The notes: generated by a model from the sequence alone, not told the origin. Shown: positions 22,476 through 35,267, counted from the first letter of the stretch. The stretch: DNA of 64,000 bases from Reticulitermes speratus (GCA_021186555.1 JAJKFL010000031.1:20614487-20678486); one strand, 5' to 3'. Program-made: numbers and translations.

Positions 22476-22725
22476 GCCGACCTCAGTGGCAGTGCGGTCT
22501 AAGGCGTAGGTCTGCGGCCGCTCGCTTGTTGGGATTGCGGGTTCGAATCCCTCCGGGGATGTCTGCCTTTTTTGAGCGTTGTGTGTTGTCAGGTAGAGGT
22601 TTCTGCCTCGGGTTGGTCACTCGTCCAGAGGAGTCCTACCGCGTGTGGTGTGTCTGAGTGTGATCGTGAAGCCTCGTTAATGAGGAGGCCCTGGCCAACT
22701 AGGGGCTGTTGCGCCACAGAAAGGA
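22476..22725 (+). mobile_element. tRNA-SINE family A, short form, with target-site duplication
   Basis: The tRNA-like head has CAGTGGCAGTGCGGTCTAAG (A-box region) and box B GGTTCGAATCC. The body has CTCGTCCAGAGGAGTCC and CTAGGGGCTGTTGCGCCAC. The flanking 14-bp repeat is AGAGATAGCCGGAC (22462-22475) and AGAGATAGCCAGAC (22726-22739), one mismatch. Like 8261-8505, it lacks the internal insert. Confidence 0.9.
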
Positions 22726-22779
22726 AGAGATAGCCAGACAACTTTATATAAATTATCCAATATTAAATTTTATATTATT

Positions 22780-22880
22780 TTCACCGTGCATTTTTACAAG
22801 GCCGAAACATGTGTAGGGGTTGAAGAATAAAGAATATAAATTGAAAATATAGTGCATTTCGTTGGTGTGTAATTTATGTC
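22780..22880 (+). repeat. 5'-truncated Penelope-like terminal repeat, family 1
   Basis: The tail-type motif CACCGTGCAT comes first. Then the copy starts directly at stem II/box II (GGCCGAAACATGTGTAGGGG) and runs to GTGCATTTCGTTGGTG. Box I is absent. It shows the tail motif abutting a truncated terminal repeat. Confidence 0.5.
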
Positions 22881-22999
22881 TCCAATATTAAATTTAATGA
22901 AGATCCTTTAGCAGTTCTGGAGTTGTTACATGCGTACGGACAGACGTACGAAGGTATAGGAATGTATCTGTAATTGAAACCTGCGAGCGGTCACCTGAA

Positions 23000-23248
23000 G
23001 ACTGGATTGGAGACAAGACATACGTCAGGCAGTTGTCCATTGCTGTCACGATTGGATTGGAGACAAAGACATACGTCAGGCAGTTGTCCATTGCTGTCAC
23101 GATTGGATTGGAGACAAAGACATACGTCAGGCAGTTGTCCATTGCTGTCACGATTGGATTGGAGACAAAGACATACGTCAGGCAGTTGTCCATTGCTGTC
23201 ACGATTGGATTGGAGACAAAGACATACGCAGTTGTCCATTGCTGTCAC
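23000..23248 (+). repeat. 51-bp minisatellite, 5 units
   Basis: Units begin GATTGGATTGGAGACAAAG at 23050, 23101, 23152 and 23203, preceded by a 50-bp first unit at 23000. The last unit has a 5-bp internal deletion. The period is divisible by three, so all frames over it repeat a 17-residue pattern. These are not genes. Confidence 0.95.
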
Positions 23249-23942
23249 GATTGCTGCGCCGCGTAGTGTTATGTTTTCATAACAATCGTTGAACTTGGCG
23301 ACAGCCATCGAGTAATCAACGTCTCTTGCATGAAGCTCACATTACGCTACAAAACGTTACAGAATTTCTTGTGCCCAGGAATTCTGAGTCATGGAAACAT
23401 GGGAGGCTCTTGGTGTGTGGGCGGTCCGGAAGAATCAATGGATTGTCACTGCCACGAGCAGTGCTACATTTTTCCTGCAAGAAATTATTGGAATGACATG
23501 GAGCTCTTTTGTTTCTCTTTGTTTATAGAGTGGGGGCACCCCCGCCGTGTGTTTCTCTGCTTCTGACACGTCAGTGCCGGTTACAATAGCGCATTATTAT
23601 ATAAATAAATATAATGGAAGAGACTGTAGCGGATATTTGTTATGAGGCGTACGGCAGCACCATCGGTGTCATTTTAGATACGAGTGAAGCAATTCAGTCC
23701 GAAACATTTGTAAAGCAATCTGTTACATGTGAGAGTATTGTAACAGATAGGCTCTTTTAAATTGATGTGAAATTCTACGTGTCGCTACAGAACAATATAA
23801 AATATCAATTATTCTTCTTCACAAACATTTAAAACGATCTAACTGCAAGTATATTTAACGTATTTTAATCCAGTACTCTTATTTATTGAAGGCGCTCTTC
23901 TGGATCTACATTCATATGTACTAAATTTAAATCACGTACATA
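23249..23942. other. Unrecognised sequence
   Basis: TCCGAAACATTTGTAAAG at about 23700 resembles a decayed family 1 box II but lacks its context. Confidence 0.4.
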
Positions 23943-24126
23943 CTGAAACTCCATGACTAACTCCATGGAGCAGAGTCCTTCTTGAGAAGCTAACAGGTCG
24001 TCAGCTAGTCAAGAAATTCACCGCATTTTATGGAAGCCGAAGGTTCATTACCCCATTCACAACAGCCCGCCACCTGTCCTATCCTGAGCCATATCAATCC
24101 AGTCCATGCCCCCTCATCCCACTTGT
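23943..24126 (-). mobile_element. 3' fragment of the LINE
   Basis: It holds CTCCATGGAGCAGAGTCC, the CGCATTTTATGGAAGCCG block and CCATATCAATCCAGTCCATG, matching 16842-17000. It is strongly 5'-truncated and untranslatable. Confidence 0.8.
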
Positions 24127-24564
24127 CCCAAATCTCACATCCCTTTTTCGTTGCTTAGGTTGTACCAAATAATTATTCCAGGTCCGAGGGTTTGTGTTGT
24201 GTTTCGTAAGATGGTAATTTTTTACGGTGAGGTGTTGTTAGCACCTCTTCCAACCCCCAAGCTGGAGGGCCACCCCTTGTCGGCTGTCCGCGACTGCTTA
24301 TTCAATGTATTCGCAGCTACCCTCCATATCCACAGGCCGTTCCTCCATCCGCAACCCGAGGACGCGCCATGCCGTGGTGACAGGGATCCACTAATCATAT
24401 ACACAGTGTACTCTCGATTATCCGGGCGCGGATTAATAAATCGGTTTATAAATCAAAGGCATTAATTGATTTTCTTCTATCAATCATACTGAATTTCCTG
24501 TTTGTGGAAACCACAGGTAGACAGTTACCTTGAACTCTTAAAAAATGGTAACGTGTTCCCTTCG
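24127..24564. other. Unrecognised sequence
   Basis: The 119-codon frame at 24106-24465 starts inside the LINE fragment and has no known domain. Confidence 0.45.
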
Positions 24565-24640
24565 TATGCTGCGAAGGCATGTGGGGGAGTGGAGTTATAG
24601 CTACACTCATACTTAACCTCGGCGCTAGAAGGAGATGTGT
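24565..24640 (-). repeat. Fragment of tRNA-SINE family C
   Basis: GAAGGCATGTGGGGGAGTGG, GTTATAGCTACACTC and TAACCTCGGCGCTAGAAGG match the family 3' half. Confidence 0.6.
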
Positions 24641-27483
24641 TAAAATATGACACGAGAAATTTTCTACACCGACATTCTGGGAGAATTAGACGAAATATCT
24701 GATAAATAAGTTGCGTTCATAGCGTGGAAAGGGTTAGTATGTAATATAAACAAGTCATTAAGTTTAAGTGGTCTAATACGCACTAATTTTACATTAACAT
24801 AAGTGAATATCATACCATGCGAAAGTAACATGCTTTATTAATGAGATCGAGTATGGAAAATGTGAGATACGTAAAACATGTTTATGTCTGTAGCAACAGA
24901 TGGCAGTATAAAATGACTCAGTGCCATAAATAATACTAATAGCAGTATGGAGAAGGAGGATTGGCTAAGAGATGGGAAGTTAGATTTGATAATGTATCTG
25001 ATCTTTATGTTAGAGTAGATTGCACTGTTCTATTACAAAGTAAACTGCTAAAGTGTATAATCCACCTCGAATGGCTAAACTAATCTAAATTGTAGTTTCC
25101 TCCCACCCCATTTCTCCCACAAGAATTATATATATATATACACTTCTAGAATTAGGCTTGTCTCTTGTCGGTCGAGGCTGCGACTGATCGCCGGCTGCAG
25201 TGTACGGAGAGCGTTAATTGAAGGGGTGGGACTGAAATGGTTTAGAGCGGAAGAGGAGTGGTGTGGGATCGTGAAATTAGCGTTGGCTATTTGGTATTTA
25301 AGTACACTGAAGCTAAGGGGTTGTGGGGGGTGAAGCTGTGGGAGGAGGTTTAGACTGTTTTGCTGTTCAACTCACCTCACAGGATCAGATAGCTTCGTGG
25401 TGAATGTGACGCACAGCAGTTATTTGCTGTGAGGTTGCGATGTATGGCGCCTATCACGTCTGTATTTATTCATGGGTGTAATTAAAGAAGCTTGTCCAAT
25501 TGCAAAAGTTATTTTGTGTCAACTGGTCAGGATGATTGTGAGTGAGGAAGTGAAAAGAAATTTGAAAGAAAGGATCAACCATATTGTGGGTTAGAAATCT
25601 TAGCATTTTTATGGAGGAACTGAGAAAATACGCGGAAACCTCTGTGAGGAGATTAAGTCTCCAATTCAGGATTGGAACCTGGGTCCTTCACAATACTAAG
25701 AGAGATAACTTCCTAGGGTAGACCTACATCTGAGTTACACAGTGGAAGGCCACTGTTGGCCTGACGTTGCTCATATTTTATCGGACTCTCAGAATAGGCC
25801 TACTGTGTGTAACGAGATTCCAAAGGAACGCTGCCCCATTTAAATTCAACGTTAGAAAAGGCGGCCCCCTTCCGGAATGAGCATCTCTTAGGATAAACTT
25901 GAAGACCATTGCTTCTCCTGGCAGTTATTCGTGGCTGGAACTGTGTTGTAGCGACACGTGACAGGTGTTTAATGTGGCGTGGCAATGAGTAAGGACTGCT
26001 CACCGTGACAAGTAGAGCGGGTAGCACGCCTGTCCGTTATTTCTGTGATCCTTGGCCGTCCAGATATCGGCCTAGAGCTTTTGTGACTTAAATGCTTCGT
26101 ATTTTCCTCAGCTCCTCTAAGAAATACCGGCAGATTACCTCAAATTACGAGGGCTTTGAAGTTTTCGCAGCAGTGCAGGTGACGATTCCGTTCTCCTAAG
26201 ATGAGTTCTCAAACATGCATACAAATTGTGTGGGAGATCCTTTGTTATGACAAGAATTACAATTATGACAACGAGGCAATTCTTTGACCTTATATTTTTT
26301 AAATATAACGCAGCTGGAACGTGAATTAATTAAAATTGAGCACAGAAATAGATGCAGATCTGCGTAATCTATCATTTATTACTCCTGACAGCCTCATCAG
26401 ACATATTGAAACGCTTTGAAAGAGCAGACACTGTCAGCTATTGCTGGACTTCTCATGGGCAAGCACATTCGGAAGAAAATATAATTTTATAGGCACCTGT
26501 ATAAGCCCACATTGGTTTCGTCTGTCCCATACATAAACAATTTCTTTTATTGTTTTACTTCGTCACAGAGCAAATCTTATATTCGAACATTTCTGAACAG
26601 GCTACTAATAATTGTGAACTGTAGCGAAAGGAATTATGTTTGTACACTTCGTAGGTATTCAACGCGAATTGTAATTTCGCAGTGCATACGAATTGCCTTC
26701 TCTAACGTGCCCGTGTTTACTGACCGTAACAATTCTATTTTATATTCGTTTTGTCCCTTTACCCCTTCCATTGGCGAGAGCAGGACACTAGCACGGCTAT
26801 TGTGTGTGAGAACGAGGGAAAATTTACTCTGTCACCGCATTTTCATTCTGATTGACAGGAATTGTGATTGGTGACAAGCTGACAGTTCTGATTGCCATTG
26901 TTTCCTCTCTTTCCCTAGGGTCAGAGAACATGACATACAAATCATTCACCCTCTGCAGTGCTGTGGCCCTGCTTGCTCCTTGTCCGACCTATTCTGTTAT
27001 CCAGTAACCTGGAAAGCAGTAGGCGCCGGGTGGGATGTGTTGACACCCACATGACTGTGTTTATCTACAAGTGATACGTTTTTTTCCAGCTGAACGTTTC
27101 ATTCACAGAACTGTATCCTTTTCTTCTGAACTGCAACGGCCACACATGAAATAAAGTAAACCGCCTACCGGGACCGGCGAATTCAAACAATTTCACATTC
27201 GATGCTGTACTGTCGGATGACCTTTGCGATCCGATACCCATATCAAGGCTCATTGTGCCGCAGATGTTATCAAGTAGGCCCGTAGTAATCTACCCTATTA
27301 ATGCATCTACTCACCATTGGTGACCATTAATAATTGCAATTAAAACAGTGTCAAGTTCCCCGTTTTCTACAAATTACCATCTTCCAATCCTCTCTTTCCT
27401 TCCACCGCCCATAACTACCGGCACATTACTCTCTGCAACCTTATAAAGAACTGTATGTTGTTGAGTGCGAGGTTTTAGCTACG
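24641..27483. other. Long unrecognised stretch
   Basis: Only a short TA run (25126-25142) stands out. No SINE, LINE or coding homology recognised. The 120-codon frame at 26512-26874 is unassigned. This is one of the longest repeat-poor stretches in the window. Confidence 0.5.
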
Positions 27484-27731
27484 GACGCACCGTAGCCTTA
27501 AGGCTTATTATGCAACCCTGTGATGAAGATGATTAGTTTTTTTTTTCGCTTTTCTGTTTAATGGAGCACGAGTGGAATGAAATTGACAGGGGAAAACCGA
27601 AGTACTCGGGGGGAAAACCTGTCCCAGTGCCACTTTGTCCACCACCAATCCCACATGGATTAACCCGGGATCGAACCCGGGCCTCCGCGGTAAAAGGCCC
27701 GCGACTAACCGCCTGAGCCATGGCACGGCCC
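27484..27731 (-). mobile_element. tRNA-SINE family D, with head
   Basis: The minus-strand head has CATGGCTCAGGCGGTTAG (A box) and GGGTTCGATCCCGGG (box B). The body is shared with 19035-19272. The 3' end finishes at a perfect hairpin, GCTACGG, TGCGT loop, CCGTAGC. Such a 3' hairpin could be the part recognised by a partner LINE (inference). No clear target duplication. Confidence 0.85.
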
Positions 27732-29265
27732 TTCACAGGGGTGTTACTGAAGACTGATGTCTTGTGGGACGTTAGCAGTGTCGACTATTCGATGGACTGC
27801 AGTGCGGGTCAAGCAGACCAAGAACAACCACTCTGCTAGAACATGAAGATGAAGCTATGGAAAGACCGTAATATTAGAATGAACCTTGGAGATATGGTAA
27901 GGATCATAATAGAAGGAACTCGTTGATTAGCCTGTAAAATCCAGTAACATGCGCTTATGAATACGATGATGAACTTTCAGCTTTTGTAAAAAGAATTGTC
28001 TTCACTAGATGAAATACTGCCTACCAAAAATAGTCACAGTACAATGTGTTCTACTTAGTTATATGTATAAACGTTTTGGATCGCGGTTACATCGTCATTT
28101 CAAATGTTAAACACAAACGTCACTACCCAGATGTCTATCAGCTGTTGCAGAAACACAGGCTCGTTGCTACAGTGCCACTAAGAGCACGTGCTTCGTATTT
28201 GCAATTTGTCGTTTATTGTCACATCACTTCGGCTTTAACACATTTAAGATCGTCAGCTTCATGGACTGTGTCCGTCGTCTTTTATTTTACCAGTAATAAA
28301 ATAAATCACAACTTTTCGGGCACAAGATCGTTCCCCGTCTTCGGGCTAAGATAACAAGGCCTTTTCAGTTGGGCTGGATAGGCACAGCTCGCTCAGCCTG
28401 TGAGCTGCCCAGAGGGTGGGAGTGGCTCTGCACACACACACAGAAACAGAGAGCATGGTGACATCAAAATTCTACTTTTTTACTTTTGACGAAGGGAAGT
28501 AGACTGAACATTGAACAAAACAATACAAGGCCAGAAATTAGTAAGGTCTACAAAGAAACAAAACCCAGTTTCGTCGAAGCTGACAAATAATGAAAACCAA
28601 ATTCCGTTGAAGAACTCAACGTTAATATGCCCGTACATATGATTTGAATTGTGTTACTGTGAAATCACCCGATACAGAAGGTAATGGTACTGGTGTGTGT
28701 GATCTAAACTGGGTGGAAATAAATAGCAGATGCACAAAAACCTTTGCACCTGGAGTACATAAATGGTTATGGTGTTGGATTTATCACCAGTCATCTCTCA
28801 AGCTCTTAACTTTTAAGGCACAAAGCACTTTGAGCAATGTCGCACACCCTCACTGGCCAACACTATTTTTGGATAAATACAGATGACGTAACGGCAGCAT
28901 TTCTTGGAGTTTTCCTTCGTTTTTGCTCGTAAATTAAATTGCTAACAAATGTTTGCATCTGTTCACTTCGCCATTAAAAAAGGAACTAATCGCCATGTGG
29001 TGTTAGCCTACACAAATGTGGGGGTGGTTCTATTCCAGAAACGTCTTGAAAGGAGTATGGCGGTGTTACAAACATAACGGGATGACAGGGTTCATAATCT
29101 TATGAAACTTCTCGGGTTGGAGGTACAACTAACTACGTCTCCCCCAGACTTATTTTAAGGAAACGCTTGATAGCTTAGTTCCATCAAAAGGTATTCGGCT
29201 AGTTTTCGTGAATACAGGAACCAAAATCTGCAGTTAATAATATACCATCATTGTACACAAATAAA
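27732..29265. other. Unrecognised sequence
   Basis: No repeat or gene recognised. Frames of 102 and 80 codons (28046-28354, 28644-28886) are featureless. Confidence 0.5.
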
Positions 29266-29340
29266 GACCTATAATTTATTTACGTTCATATTTCGTACAT
29301 GTTTCAGTACTATGTCCGTCAGCAGAGAAATCATATTTTA
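29266..29340 (-). repeat. Decayed Penelope-like terminal repeat, family 1
   Basis: CGTACATGTTTCAGTAC and a damaged box I (CTGACGG) are visible on the minus strand. The ribozyme fold is not supported. Confidence 0.35.
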
Positions 29341-29747
29341 ATCACAGTCATTGGGAGATTATGAGAGGTTTTAACATTAATAAAATTCCAGTTTTAAAAC
29401 TAATATATCAGAACATCACATAACAAATTGAAGAATAAACAATGTACAGGCAATGTACGATTATTAAAATTCGAAAAGTGCGCAAAAAAGAAACGCATTT
29501 TGTAAATTAAAAAATTAACATTTTTATTGAGACTAAGATTTATTGGTAGTAACTGTCAAAATTATTATTTAATACGTAACGTCTGTACAAAACTTCCCCT
29601 GGTGATACACTTCTTACCTTTTCTCCGTTTCTCCTGTCATTGATAGGCGGCCTTACGCGGTTACTGTGTGGTGCATCTCGAGAGGATATTATCAGTGATA
29701 TTCAAACTGTGTTCCGTGGAACTCTAAATCGGTAAGCATATTTTGAG

Positions 29748-29912
29748 CAGGGCTGCACAAATTTTCCAAAATCCAGGGGGTATCTCAAATTTCTAGCTGC
29801 CAGATAAGTGGCATGAAACAAGTTGCATCCTGCGGACCCACAAATATTAGGCGACAATGTACAAAATTTAGTCACCATTGGCGATCTGACGCCCGGGGTT
29901 TGTGCACTCCTG
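29748..29912. mobile_element. hAT-type MITE
   Basis: Termini are CAGGGCTGCACAAA and TTTGTGCACTCCTG (inverted, one mismatch). The 8-bp target duplication is ATTTTGAG (29740-29747) and ATTTTGAT (29913-29920). The interior shares the AATATTAGGCGACAATGTAC block with 39953-40116 and 51888-52049. The 8-bp duplication and CAGGG termini point to hAT. No transposase. Confidence 0.85.
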
Positions 29913-29920
29913 ATTTTGAT

Positions 29921-30723
29921 AAATTTTAATTATATTTCTTTATTTTCCTCCCAATGTTTGTGCATAATAGGCTCTGGATTTATTTTCATTGTAAATCCCC
30001 AGTAATAAAATCTTGTTTTTCAAAAATGTTTATAAGTATTTTATTCCTTTAAATAAATTCTTACGTTTAAAAAGTTGTGTTCCACTTTTGCACCCAAAAA
30101 TTACACTGACTTTATAGAGTTTCCGCGAAAATTCGGATGTAGTCACAAGGTGTCCACAGACATTAAGAGTTTGAAGACAACTCAATCTGATCATAGTGGG
30201 ATGATACTCTAGCCAAACTGAAGTGTGAGGTTGAGGACAACAGAATTCGTCGGACTGTAGCACTAGTGGACTGATGTGAACACAGTAATGAAGCACTGGG
30301 TTCAGTGGAAGCAGCGAGTATCTGTAACATGTCCAAGTTTGTAAGAAAGACTTGGTGACAGCTCTTCCGCGATGGTTTGTCCCGTCTTTGCGGTACTATG
30401 CGCTGCTACACATAGACTGTATATAAGCTTGTGGCTATAGTCGAGGATGTTTTGCCTGTTTAAGCATGCAGGTAGCTCTCTCAGATCCGGAAATTAATGT
30501 CTTCTATACAGTATAGATATCTTTCCCCAAGTTCTTCTTAGCTTTCATAGTCTGAACAGCAGAGTTTAGGAATCCCCATGTTCGGTTTATCCCACCCCCA
30601 TCCAGTGTTGTGACAAAACTGTCCTTTTCTTATTTTGTGTAGGCACTTGTGCCAAAATGTGTTGGTTACAACAAATACCTGAAAAGAGTGTTTATGTAGT
30701 TGGTTCAGGATTAGCGTTGCTTG

Positions 30724-30725
<2 letters not shown>
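29921..30725. other. Unrecognised sequence
   Basis: Nothing assigned. Confidence 0.5.

Positions 30726-30761
<36 letters not shown>
30726..30761. repeat. (TA)n microsatellite
   Basis: About 18 TA units. Confidence 0.97.
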
Positions 30762-30762
<1 letters not shown>

Positions 30763-30869
30763 CTGTGCTTGTTCCATTTATTTCCCTTGAAGCAGTGTGT
30801 TTCGTCATATGACACTATTCAACTGATTTCCAAAATAAATCGTTACAAAATAGTTGGGTGTTGTCGTGT

Positions 30870-31000
30870 GCCGCCCCGAAAAATCGTAGCGCCTTCATCT
30901 TCATGGTCAAGCCGTGCTACGATTTTCCGAAACGTCGGTAAATATTTCCCAGCGACAGAACGTAACGTCGCAGAAAACGTGACGGTTCAGCAGCACCGCT
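30870..31000 (+). repeat. Retroelement terminus, family 2
   Basis: GTAGCGCCTTCATCTTCATG is followed by CCGAAACGTCGGTAAATATT and CGTAACGTCGCAGAAAAC, giving the family order. CGTAGCGC and GTGCTACG form a local inverted repeat in place of the usual stem. Confidence 0.45.
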
Positions 31001-31320
31001 GTGAGCACCTCAAATCTCGCGTCATAAAATTAATTACTCATTTAGAGTTGCAACACTGAGTCTGGTGACCAACAGTGTGTTAGCATTCCAGGAATTTCTG
31101 GAACTTGATTACGTTTATACACACAAGCGCAGTGATTAGATCCGTTCAAATGCTGTTCTAACATCTTTCAGATAAATACTTGGCAAAATAAGCTCATAAT
31201 TTGGTCCTTGATATTACTTACAGAACATGGATTTTCGGCTTACCGACACTGGTTGAATGAATTAACTTTAGCGATAATTAAAATTGGTGAAATTGACTAA
31301 AAGGATAAACACTCGGATTT
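31001..31320. other. Unrecognised sequence
   Basis: No feature assigned. Confidence 0.5.
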
Positions 31321-31328
31321 GTTTATGC

Positions 31329-31523
31329 CAGGGGTATCCAACCTTCTTTTTCTAAAGGGCTGAGCCTTTGTTGTGGGCTGGTTCGCGGGCCGCACGTGTA
31401 AAAATCACAATAATTGGTATACCTAACTGCCTAAATTATTGCATAATTTTTATACTGTATGTGTGTATGGGTACGTATGTATGTATGTATAAAATTTGCA
31501 ACTGGCGAGCCGCATCACCCCTG
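31329..31523. mobile_element. hAT-type MITE, second family
   Basis: Termini CAGGGGTATCCAACC and CGCATCACCCCTG. The flanking octamers GTTTATGC (31321-31328) and GTTTAGAC (31524-31531) match at 6 of 8 positions. The interior (GGGCTGGTTCGCGGGCCGCA) differs from the 29748-29912 family. Confidence 0.75.
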
Positions 31524-31721
31524 GTTTAGACACTTAAAATAAAATGAAGCAATGGATGAACACACGGTACAACTTATCAAAGAATTCGTTATGTATAAGT
31601 TCCACCTGAAAGACCTTTTTAGGGTCTTAACTGAAGTGAACCATAAAAAGCATTAGAAATTGAAGTGGGAATTGCTCAAAATAATTCAGTGCATTACTAC
31701 CACACGTACTTTCGTAAAGGA

Positions 31722-31860
31722 ATTGGTTTCCACATTCCTCTGCGACTCTTTTTCCTTGAAGACGAATACAGTGCGTTCCTTCGAAACGTCGGTATCCGTT
31801 AACTCCGCTACACGACGTTACATCCCAAAAATCAGAAATCGCGAAAGCTGTAATCTGCTG
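31722..31860 (+). repeat. Retroelement terminus, family 2
   Basis: CCTTGAAGACGAA, TTCGAAACGTCGGTATCC and CACGACGTTACATCCCAAAA follow the order of the common insect family 2 module. A CGAA/TTCG stem is possible. Box I begins with T instead of C. Confidence 0.5.
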
Positions 31861-32985
31861 CAAGTGGACAGACGGCAATTCGAAGCATTAGGCCTGTGTT
31901 CAGTTCGATTTATTTAAACGAACCTCGAAGCAAGGACTGGCACTCCGACAGATTTAGCCCAACCGAGCTCTTCGGGTCCGGAATGAACTGCGTTTATTTT
32001 GACCTTTCACTCAACACAACATCCGCCTTTCAAATCGGCGTGAAACAAATATGTCTTCCAGGTTCAAGCGAAGTCATAAAACGAAGCGCTCCTCAAACGT
32101 GTTTTCTTCAGTTTATATTTTCAAAGAGAGTGATATTTTATTTCTCTTCTTCTTCTTTACGAGGTTATAGAAACTTTTTTTTTCCTTTCAGAAATATGTC
32201 TCGAGGCACTGAAGTGTTCTACCGACTTGTTCCCTTCCCTTTGCCACATGAAGTGCACAACTTATGGAAATGAGGCCTTAACTGCACGTGTCTGTATAAA
32301 CATCTGGAAACACACTTGTGCCTCGGAAGCAAATCCCTTAATGCCATCAAATTTAAGAGACGAACGTATTAGGGTGACCATATTTTGAGCGCAGTACTTA
32401 TTACAAGGCACTTAATATTGTCCATTTATTTCCCTTGCCTGAAGGCTTTATTTCTTAGCTATACTGCTCTTCTGACACGCTTTTTAAAAAAGTATTTTTT
32501 TTTTTTTACATGTTGGTTAGTGGAAGAGACGCATGGCAGGGACTGTTTGGACAGTAAAGGATTAGACCTGTGGCTACCCGCATTTAAGCCACGGGGCTTT
32601 TCCAATGCAAAGGGAGATGAGACTGAGGGACGGTGAGGGTGTTTGCTAGAAGAGAAGAGATTTGTGCGAATGCCGGAGTGACACGAAAAGCACAATAGAC
32701 TTGATAGAGTTTATCCAGGCGGACCCGACACGATCTGCGGGGTACGAGCAGCTGGACACAGCCATCTGAAACTATACGTGGGATTATGTGGAAGTCACTG
32801 TGGTGTTCTTCGCGGTGACGCCTGCTTAGAGGACAGTGTCAGTGAATGGTAACGTTGCAGTGCGAAGGCGATTGTGATCCCTTCTCTCGATGTTTTGGTG
32901 TTTAACCTTTCACATCACTTATGCGTGGGTAGGTCTACGTTTCGTGACGAATTGTCTAACTCGAGCTGCAGTGTATTTTAAAATC
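31861..32985. other. Unrecognised sequence
   Basis: T-runs near 32168 and 32495. The 125-codon frame at 31896-32273 is unassigned. Confidence 0.5.
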
Positions 32986-33000
32986 TAAACATTTACATGG

Positions 33001-33306
33001 TAAAGGTAAAGCAGTCCCATACAGGCCTAGGAAGGCCCTTAGGCTCCAGGAGGTCGAGGCTCCTAGGTTTTTAGACAATCGGCACATGAAGGTGGTAAGA
33101 TTGTCAGCCCTACGCACCGGCCGCCTTTACCACCCAGGAAAGATTCCCGGTACTCATTTCTGTTAGAGGCTGAGTCGACCCCAGGGCCATAGTGCGACCG
33201 AAAGGATTATGTCAATGAAAAATTCCAGAGACACCATCGGGAATCGAACCCGCGACGTTCCGGTTTGTAGCGCAGTGCCTCATCCAACTGCGCCACCGCG
33301 TGCCCC
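33001..33306 (-). mobile_element. tRNA-SINE family B, full length
   Basis: The minus-strand head has GCGGTGGCGCAGTTGGATG (A box) and GGGTTCGATTCCCG (box B). A unique middle follows, then a block GAGTACCGGGAATCTTTCC and GGTAAAGGCGGCCGG shared with family C. The 3' part has GCTGACAATCTTACCACCTT and ends in CTTTACCTTTACC. Target repeat AAACATTTACATGG (32987-33000) and AAATATTTACATGG (33307-33320). Looks young. Confidence 0.92.
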
Positions 33307-33320
33307 AAATATTTACATGG

Positions 33321-34539
33321 CTCACATTTATTGCTGAGGCATTTGAGAAACAAATTACCTAACATTTTGAAAGAATTCATAACCGAAGACGGAACCTGTT
33401 TCTCCTTACTTCTATCAGGCCCTTATTTTATCTGACAAATATCATTTGTCACTTCGTGTGTGCTCACTTTACCGATTAACGTACCCACTCAAGCCGCTGC
33501 CCAAACGCACGGCAGAATGGCGGTGGGAGGTAACAAATTATGTTTGTCAGATAAAATAAGAACCATGTATTACTAGAGGCAAGAAACGAAATTATAATCG
33601 CGACTTTTACAGAATTTGTATCCTGTGCTTGCAAAAGTATCCGATTTCCTCAGGCTTCTGTTTAAAAAATCTGATTGTAGGAAATTAGGATGTACACCGT
33701 TAGTTTGTCCTGCAGTAGCATAACGCTCAGACCTGTTTTGTGAAAATCGGTCATTTGGTTCAAAAATTTAAATGGACGAACATACACGCGCGCCTTCGGG
33801 CGTAGTATGGTGATCTGAGAAGCTACTTTTTTCCTCCTTTAGGAAGGAATGTAGACTAAAGAAATTCTGTATTGCTTTAACGTACTCACCAACCGTGCAA
33901 CAGTTTTTGTTGCCATTTGATCTTGTTTGATGTTTAAAACAGCAGCTCTGTGTCCAAGTATTGTGGAGCCTAGAGTTATGTTTCTACGTTTTTGTTAACA
34001 TTTTTGTTTTGTTTGCCAAAGAATTAAAACATGTGCGAGAAGGGGAAAGTAATTAAACAATTCTCGAGTAATGTAAACAGAATAAGTGGAATGAACGCGA
34101 GGTATCACGGAAGAACGGTTTTTATTTATTCGCTCGTTTATATCTGTTATTTATTCACTTCAGTGTGCTGTTTACTTTTACTGAAATATCACACAACGCC
34201 TCTGTGCGATATTGTGAAGTTTATAATTGTGTTATGCTACAAGAAACAACTCTGGTGGGTGTCAGGAGGTACACGTGCGAGCAGGCAGTGCAGGGCGTTC
34301 TGGTTATTTCTATGTGATGTTACATGACATCTCAGAAAAAAAAACTTTACGTATGGGATTGGTCACCAAATTAGACGGTACCATTTAAATATGTTGTTTT
34401 CAACTTCATAATCACAATTTATAATTTGCGTTAATCTCGTCATCTAGGTCTGAATTGAAAGTAAGATGCGAGATTGTGAAGATGGTGACTTTGAAGATAC
34501 CATCTTCAGATGTGGCGCTGGGTAACTAACACCGTGGAC
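33321..34539. other. Unrecognised sequence
   Basis: TTATTTTATCTGACAAA (33423) and its inverted partner TTTGTCAGATAAAATAA (33543) flank about 105 bp. This could be a small foldback. The 98-codon frame at 34031-34327 is unassigned. Confidence 0.45.
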
Positions 34540-34740
34540 CATAGTCGTTCTTGAGATGCTAATATTTTCTCAGCTAGTTAAATTCATCTCATTGTATGGA
34601 ACCCAAAGGTTCATTATAATCACACATCGCTATGCAGTGCCACAAGAATCCAATCCATGCGCTGCCAAGCTATTTCTTTGAGATCACTTTTCATGTTATC
34701 TGCCAGTCTGCGCCGAGATCTTCAAGCCGTCTTTAAAAGA
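34540..34740 (-). repeat. Very old LINE 3' remnant
   Basis: CTCAGCTAGTTAAATTCATC, TATGGAACCCAAAGGTTCAT and AATCCAATCCATGC parallel the 3' region of 16842-17000 with many substitutions. Confidence 0.6.
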
Positions 34741-35267
34741 ATGATATTTATCTTAAGTTTGACAGAACACACGCCTGACTCAGAGCCACACATGTAGGAC
34801 TACTAGTATTTAAATGCAAAGGTTTTGACACAATCTACACAAAGGGAACTGCAAATGTAGACTCAAAACAAAACATCAACACGTTTCAGTATTGAAGGTG
34901 TAACACTAGTAAAGCCACGTACGTATGTTTGAAACTAATTGCCAGAGGCTGTTTAGTCATTTTAGACACTCTTAAAGAAGATTGATACAATATTTTGTTA
35001 CCTAATTTACAGTACTTTAAACCGTGACAACATATGAAGGCCGAACGCATTTTCGAATTCCTGTTAAAATATATTAACGTCGGAAAATATTATTTATTGT
35101 ATTCTCTTAAGTCAAGTGTGCTTCGTAAATGACCCACGCAGTGATCGCTAAATTTCTTAGCCATTTTGCAATGTACCTTCTGTACCGTTTGTGCATGCAG
35201 GTGCAGTATGTCCGCGGCAGTGAAGTACTGACGTGATGACGTTCCGTGGCCTGAATATTGTCACGGG
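34741..35267. other. Unrecognised sequence
   Basis: No feature assigned. Confidence 0.5.

Noticed and set aside
22894-23308. Repeat proteins of about 100 residues in several frames
   Set aside because: The 51-bp period is divisible by three; this is an array artefact.
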